Shown here piece after piece: positions 59,752 through 64,000 of a stretch of DNA of 64,000 nucleotides. Made by a program: the position numbers and the translations under genes. Within the stretch, counting starts at the first letter, position 1. The number at the start of each line of letters is the position of its first letter. The stretch comes from Sporosarcina sp. Te-1 (GTDB lineage: Bacteria; Bacillota; Bacilli; Bacillales_A; Planococcaceae): assembly GCF_017498505.1 (NCBI RefSeq), contig NZ_CP071798.1, forward strand, positions 558,001-622,000, in the 5' to 3' direction. A model generated the notes under the pieces. The model had not been told where the DNA came from, did not search any database, and worked only from the letters and a program-made list of their open reading frames with translations.

Positions 59752-60342
59752 TTATTCGTCATTCAAGCCTTTACCTGCTAGGATGTCAGGGATGCACTTT
59801 TCAACCCTGGCTTCTCGGGTTTTGGCTTGTTTGGCTTGGGAGAAATAGAAACAGTATGCCCTTTGACGGCCGGGTGTCAGTTCTTTAAATGCAGTTTCCA
59901 AGGCAGGATTTTCGTCAAATTTGAATTGAAGTTCTTCCGGTATGTTGATGTCTGTCTTTTTTTTCACTTGCAAACCGGTCTTTTCTATGGCAATGGCATG
60001 TTTGATGTAATCTTTCAGGATCATTTCTTTCTCAAAAATCTCATCCACCCGGGTGAAGCGGATTTGACGTGCAGCCTGTACATTTTCTGTTTGTTGGATC
60101 AGAATACGGTGGGGATCCTGCATCAAAGCGCCTTTGTGGAATAGAAGCGCACAGTATTCTTTAAAGCCATGGATCAACACGACATTTTTCCCCTCGAGTG
60201 TGTAGCATGGATGCATCCACTTAAACTCTTCGGTCAATCCGCATTCCAGTAAAATCTGTCTTAGTTTCTCAGACTCTTCCTTCCAATTATTTTCCTTTTT
60301 CATATACTCATCGACCTTTGGATTCGTTCTGAGTTGGGTCAT
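59752..60342 (-). CDS. YdeI family protein (DUF1801/OmdA)
   Basis: About 196 residues: an N-terminal DUF1801-like domain (WKEESEKLRQILLECGLTEE, FKWMHPCYTLEGKNVVLIHG, CALLFHKGALMQDPHRIL) and a C-terminal OmdA-type segment (INIPEELQFKFDENPALETA, FKELTPGRQRAYCFYFSQAK, R-x-x-R-V-x-K-C-I). ATG 60342 has AAAAGGAG upstream. In Bacillus a YdeI relative is linked to peptide resistance, but the function here is unknown. Confidence 0.83.
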   Translation of the reverse strand: MTQLRTNPKVDEYMKKENNWKEESEKLRQILLECGLTEEFKWMHPCYTLEGKNVVLIHGFKEYCALLFHKGALMQDPHRILIQQTENVQAARQIRFTRVDEIFEKEMILKDYIKHAIAIEKTGLQVKKKTDINIPEELQFKFDENPALETAFKELTPGRQRAYCFYFSQAKQAKTREARVEKCIPDILAGKGLNDE

Positions 60343-60563
60343 CCAAAACACTCCTTTTCATTAGCCATCCATTTTGAGCCCTAGTTCGAAAGAAAAGAGG
60401 GGGACAAACATATTCACTTCTATTTTTCTAAGTGTAAAACAAAGAACCCGATTTAGGGAAGTGCTGATTTTAAAATGGACTTTTTACATGCAATGGATAA
60501 AAAAATGCAAAAACTTTTCTTAAAACTCCATGTACAAACAATCAAAGTTTGTTATGATTTAAT

Positions 60564-60578
60564 TGATAATGATTATCA
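60564..60578. promoter_or_regulatory. Fur box
   Basis: TGATAATGATTATCA is a perfect 7-1-7 Fur box, with ATTGATAATGATTATCAGTATC around it. It lies 47 bp upstream of the AraC gene, so iron-bound Fur should repress the whole siderophore operon. Confidence 0.9.
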
Positions 60579-60624
60579 GTATCATGTACTTGCTATTCAA
60601 AAGAAACAGGAGGTAGATGGGTAG

Positions 60625-61503
60625 ATGGGCGAAGGAATGTCGCGACAATTCAAAGGAGCCCACCCTGCAACAGCAGGCAAGAAGAGAAATGGGATCAGGT
60701 ATGAGCAAATGGTGGAACTCTATACAGCTGCTCCATTGACCTTTACGGATGTGATCAAGAGGAAGGTTACGGATACAAAGTCATTTCAATCTTTTCGGAC
60801 ACATCCGAAGGCGAGTGGACTGGTTTTTCCCTTAGCCGGTTCAGCAAAATTTTTAATTGAAGGGGTCGTCCATAACGTGGTACCAGGGTCAGTGTTGCAC
60901 GTAGGGCCTGATTTGGAAATGCAACAGATTGACCCCACAGACCGAACGTTTGAGTACGCTGTTATCCATTTTAGTCTGCCGGTTGAATCATTACCGCAGT
61001 TTCCTCTTTATCAGGAACACTTTCTCTTTCCGGTAGGGGATGGCATGAAAGTGACGAATCAGGTTCAGCACCTCATGCACAATTTCTTGATTCCGGGTCG
61101 ATTCGCTTTACTGCAATCCAAAAGACTTTTCTTATCCATCTTGGAAGAGATTATCATAGCGAGTGAGAAGAAGGAATTGGAGAAAGTCGAGAACATGGAC
61201 GCTATTCTTCACTATATGAACCAATGCTTTTCGGATGGGATTACGGTCTATGATGTGGCAGGCCATTTCGGACTGGACCGGAGAAGATTGACAGCATTGT
61301 TCAAACGGCAAATTGGGGTCAGCCCAAACGTGTTTTTAACTCATTTGCGTATTCAACAGGCAAAGCTGTTGCTGCAAACAACTGATTTTCCGATAACCGA
61401 AATTGCCGAACAGGTCGGATATAGAGATCATTTCTATTTTAGCCGAGTCTTTAAAAAAGTAACCGGTTTATCACCTACGATTCATCGAAGACATATGGGA
61501 TAG
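60625..61503 (+). CDS. AraC family regulator of siderophore uptake
   Basis: A 292-residue protein with an N-terminal cupin-like sensor domain (residues about 60-150, SGLVFPLAGSAKFLIEGVVH, VHNVVPGSVLHVGPDLEM) and a C-terminal double HTH of AraC type: YDVAGHFGLDRRRLTALFKR, FLTHLRIQQAKLLLQTTDFP and ITEIAEQVGYRDHFYFSRVFK. Regulators of this type (Btr-like) activate siderophore uptake when the siderophore binds. AGGAGGT precedes the start by 10 bases. The three transport genes follow, behind the Fur box. Confidence 0.85.
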   Translation: MGEGMSRQFKGAHPATAGKKRNGIRYEQMVELYTAAPLTFTDVIKRKVTDTKSFQSFRTHPKASGLVFPLAGSAKFLIEGVVHNVVPGSVLHVGPDLEMQQIDPTDRTFEYAVIHFSLPVESLPQFPLYQEHFLFPVGDGMKVTNQVQHLMHNFLIPGRFALLQSKRLFLSILEEIIIASEKKELEKVENMDAILHYMNQCFSDGITVYDVAGHFGLDRRRLTALFKRQIGVSPNVFLTHLRIQQAKLLLQTTDFPITEIAEQVGYRDHFYFSRVFKKVTGLSPTIHRRHMG

Positions 61504-61543
61504 CGCCGGCAAATAAAAAATTCACAAAAGGAGAAGGACTTTT

Positions 61544-62524
61544 ATGAAGATCAAAGGACAATTAGTTATTTTATTGCTTATCTCGTTACTGCTATTGGCA
61601 GCTTGCAGTGAAAAAAATGCGGCTACGGAGGAAGGGACTGAAGCCACTTCTCAATCCGAGAAAACCTCGAATGATGAGGGAATGCGGGAGATTACATATC
61701 TAGGGCAGACCTATTCGGTACCTGCTAAAGTAGAACGGATTGTCATTACGGGAGCAATGGAGGCGATGGAGGATGCCATGGCTTTAGAAGTCGAGCCAGT
61801 CGGGGCGATTACCATTGCAGGCGAGTTCCCTGAAATCTACAAATCGGCGATGGGCAATGCGGAATCAATAGGGGAGAAACAGCAGCCGAATTTTGAGAAA
61901 ATCCTGCAGCTCAAACCGGATGTCATTTTAGGGACAACAAAATTTCCAGAAGAGGTTGTCAGCAAGCTTGAACAGATAGCACCGACGATTCTAGTCTCTC
62001 ATATTTCGTCCGATTGGGAGAATAATCTCAAGCTAATGGCCGAACTAAGCGGCAAAGAGAAAGAAGCAGATGTGCTGTTGCATGATTATAAGCAACGAAT
62101 TGAAACGATAAAGAGCTCTTTAGCGACAGATTTTGAAGGGAAGAGTGTCGTTGCCATCCGCATCCGTGGCGGTAAAATGTTTGTTTATCCCGAGGATGTC
62201 TTTTTCAATCCCGTTATATATAAAGAACTTGGCTTAACGGCACCGGAAGCAATCAAAAATGCGAAAGCCCAGGAAGAAATATCCGTCGAGCAACTAGCTG
62301 AATTGAATCCAGATTATATATTCATGCAAGTCCAACAGACAGGAACACAAGAGAATGAACAGGCGTATGAGCAGTTGGCAAAAAATCCGATCATTCAAAA
62401 CATCCATGCATTCCAAGAGGAACATGTCTACGTGAACTTGGTCGACTCCCTGTTAGAAGGCGGAACAGTATACAGTAAAAATGAATTTATGAAGGCTTTG
62501 CAAGAGACAAAGAATACAAGATGA
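61544..62524 (+). CDS. Iron-siderophore ABC transporter, binding lipoprotein
   Basis: A 326-residue TroA/FhuD-like binding protein with a lipobox signal (LLISLLLLAACS, Cys21). The mature protein has VERIVITGAMEAMEDAMALE, IYKSAMGNAESIGEKQQPNF, EKILQLKPDVILGTT, QIAPTILVSHISSDWENNLK and ELNPDYIFMQVQQTGT. It delivers an Fe-siderophore to the permeases downstream. AAAGGAGAAG precedes the ATG. It lies 40 bp after the AraC gene and 16 bp before the first permease. Confidence 0.92.
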   Translation: MKIKGQLVILLLISLLLLAACSEKNAATEEGTEATSQSEKTSNDEGMREITYLGQTYSVPAKVERIVITGAMEAMEDAMALEVEPVGAITIAGEFPEIYKSAMGNAESIGEKQQPNFEKILQLKPDVILGTTKFPEEVVSKLEQIAPTILVSHISSDWENNLKLMAELSGKEKEADVLLHDYKQRIETIKSSLATDFEGKSVVAIRIRGGKMFVYPEDVFFNPVIYKELGLTAPEAIKNAKAQEEISVEQLAELNPDYIFMQVQQTGTQENEQAYEQLAKNPIIQNIHAFQEEHVYVNLVDSLLEGGTVYSKNEFMKALQETKNTR

Positions 62525-62540
62525 ACAGGGTGTACCACGA

Positions 62541-63548
62541 ATGTCGATGATGCGAAAAAATCCAATCTTGTTGCTTCCAATCATCTTAGTATTGTTCATC
62601 ATCACCATCATCTGTTCCATCATGTATGGGGCAACCACTTATCATCTTTCAACAGTTTGGCATGCATTGTTCCATACAGACATGACGAATATGGATCATC
62701 TAATCATTCGAACCTCGCGTTTACCACGCGTCATCGGAGCATTGCTTGTTGGGCTTTTTATTGCTGTTTCAGGAGCGCTGATGCAGGGGATGACGAGAAA
62801 TTATCTCGCATCTCCAAGCATCATGGGGGTTTCGGACGGTTCGGTATTCGTTATTACGATCAGCATGATCTTCATGCCGAATGGCTCCCCTTTCGCCATG
62901 ATTATCTATTCGTTTATCGGATCGATTCTTGGCCTGCTGTTTGTACTTGGTGTCGCCCGCTTGATTCCAAACGGAATGTCCCCGATATCATTGGCCATTA
63001 TCGGGACAATTCTTGGCATGTTCCTGAATGGAGTTTCTCAAGCGCTTTCGACGTATTATCAAGTGTCCCAAAACATCAGCTTTTGGTATAACACCCGCTT
63101 GCACCAAATAGATCCGATCGTCATCAAATGGGCCATCCCTTTCGCGGTCATTGGGCTTCTCATCGCTTGGTTCGTCGGTAAATCGATCACCGCCGTTTCT
63201 CTAGGGGATGAAGTCGCACAAGGATTAGGAATAAATTTGCTGAAAGTAAAGTTGCTAACGATCCTGAGCGTAGCGCTCTTAACTGGTGTTTCCGTAGCAA
63301 TGGTCGGCAAGATTACATTTATCGGGCTGGTAATTCCGCATATTGCCCGTTTTTTGGTCGGTGAAGACTACAAAAGGGTCATTTTTTTTGCAGGTTTACT
63401 CGGTGCGCTGTTGTTGGCATGGGCAGACATTTTCAGCAGAGCGATCAACCCGCCATTTGAAACACCGGTCGGCGTCGTGACTGCATTAATCGGCGTTCCT
63501 TTCTTCCTCTATCTGATTAAGGTGAAGGGAGGGAACCAACATGCGTAA
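62541..63548 (+). CDS. FecCD family siderophore permease, subunit 1
   Basis: A 335-residue FecCD permease with about nine membrane segments. Key motifs are IIRTSRLPRVIGALLVGLFI, AVSGALMQGMTRNYLASPSI and MGVSDGSVFVITISMI near the start. VAMVGKITFIGLVIPHIARF (the ATPase-contact EAA-like loop) and RAINPPFETPVGVVTALIGV lie near the end. It forms a heterodimer with the next gene product. It overlaps that gene by 8 bp. Confidence 0.92.
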   Translation: MSMMRKNPILLLPIILVLFIITIICSIMYGATTYHLSTVWHALFHTDMTNMDHLIIRTSRLPRVIGALLVGLFIAVSGALMQGMTRNYLASPSIMGVSDGSVFVITISMIFMPNGSPFAMIIYSFIGSILGLLFVLGVARLIPNGMSPISLAIIGTILGMFLNGVSQALSTYYQVSQNISFWYNTRLHQIDPIVIKWAIPFAVIGLLIAWFVGKSITAVSLGDEVAQGLGINLLKVKLLTILSVALLTGVSVAMVGKITFIGLVIPHIARFLVGEDYKRVIFFAGLLGALLLAWADIFSRAINPPFETPVGVVTALIGVPFFLYLIKVKGGNQHA

Positions 63549-64000
63549 CCGGTTTATCAAACTTATTTTACTGGGTATCGCGTGCGTCGTGCTGCTTATG
63601 TATGTCAGCTTGACATCCGGGCTGTTTGAAATGACCCAACTCGAGGTGATAAGAACCTTGTTTGGGCTGGATCACGAAGCTGACCATCGTTTGGTTATCT
63701 TTGAATTTCGCATGCCGCGAATTGTTATCGGTGCACTGGTCGGTTGTGCGTTAGGCATCGTTGGATCGGTTCTGCAAGGCGTTACGAAAAACCAATTGGC
63801 GGACCCAGGCATTTTGGGAATCCAGTCGGCTGTTGGATTAGCAGTCGTTTGCTATATGTTCTTCATTCAAGGAAATGTCGTCGGGATGAGTGGATTATCG
63901 TTGGCTGGCATGTCTGTATGGGGCTGGATTGGTGGGGTTTTAGCCGCATTCTTCCTATTTTTATTTTCCAAAAAACATGGGGAACTCGATCCAAAACGAT
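63541..64000 (+). CDS. FecCD family siderophore permease, subunit 2 (partial)
   Basis: The start ATG at 63541 overlaps the stop of the first permease. The 153 residues before the window end have IFEFRMPRIVIGALVGCALG, IVGSVLQGVTKNQLADPGIL and GIQSAVGLAVVCYMFFIQGN. These match FecCD proteins. The ATPase gene may lie beyond, but the B. subtilis system of this type uses a shared ATPase elsewhere. Confidence 0.9.
   Translation, partial: MRNRFIKLILLGIACVVLLMYVSLTSGLFEMTQLEVIRTLFGLDHEADHRLVIFEFRMPRIVIGALVGCALGIVGSVLQGVTKNQLADPGILGIQSAVGLAVVCYMFFIQGNVVGMSGLSLAGMSVWGWIGGVLAAFFLFLFSKKHGELDPKR

Overview
The window looks like chromosome of a low-to-mid GC Gram-positive of the order Bacillales, probably Planococcaceae (Sporosarcina-like). 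The grounds are: strong AGGAGG ribosome binding sites, TTG/GTG starts, a glmS ribozyme in front of glmS, HPr kinase, a CtaG-type oxidase assembly protein, DUF2512, YitT, SLAP, DUF6366 and DUF6440 family proteins, and intrinsic terminators between almost all units. The genus is inference. No rRNA, tRNA, CRISPR array or prophage was seen.

Layout. 1-6.4 kb: a flavin-dependent ketosteroid-dehydrogenase-like gene with an SRPBCC partner, a DUF2512 membrane protein, an MFS exporter, a kinase-fold (APH) protein and a metallo-beta-lactamase-fold hydrolase behind a six-codon leader ORF. 6.5-9.5 kb: a YitT protein followed by an IS1182-family element (7392-9454). 9.5-16.4 kb: SLAP, LCP, a broken MscS channel, a ctaG/DUF2243 pair, a strikingly regular 20-21 bp repeat array (14057-14333), a free-standing HPr kinase gene and an acetyltransferase. 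16.7-19.6 kb: a MOSC protein, then promoter, glmS ribozyme and glmS.

19.67-25.8 kb is an island at the classical Tn7 attachment site. A Tn7-like transposon end starts 26 bp after the glmS stop and leads into a mutated tnsA. Two further degraded copies of the same end lie at 22464 and 25729. Between them sit HxlR plus an oxidoreductase, an unknown protein, a DUF4145-type HEPN protein, an M23 peptidase and a TetR regulator with two operators. I read this as successive Tn7-like insertions and decay.

25.8-41 kb: an S9 peptidase whose catalytic His is Tyr, an Eis-type acetyltransferase, another GNAT, a glycosyltransferase, a WYL/DinB/AlkZ-like cluster, a DUF2089/SHOCT operon, a lipoprotein, PhzF, HIT, a broken ACR3-type transporter and a MarR/GNAT pair. 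41-50 kb is rich in probable antibiotic-responsive genes with leader-peptide attenuators: an ABC-F ribosome protection protein with a promoter, two short uORFs, a terminator and alternative hairpins; a YhgE/PadR efflux pair with a seven-codon leader; and an APH-family kinase with a 23-codon leader and terminator. 50-60 kb carries small membrane proteins, a Cys/Ser-tailed GRDP-like protein, VOC, phospholipase-like, LysR, methyltransferase and hydrolase genes. 60.5-64 kb is a Fur-box-controlled siderophore uptake operon (AraC regulator, binding lipoprotein, two permeases) that runs off the end.
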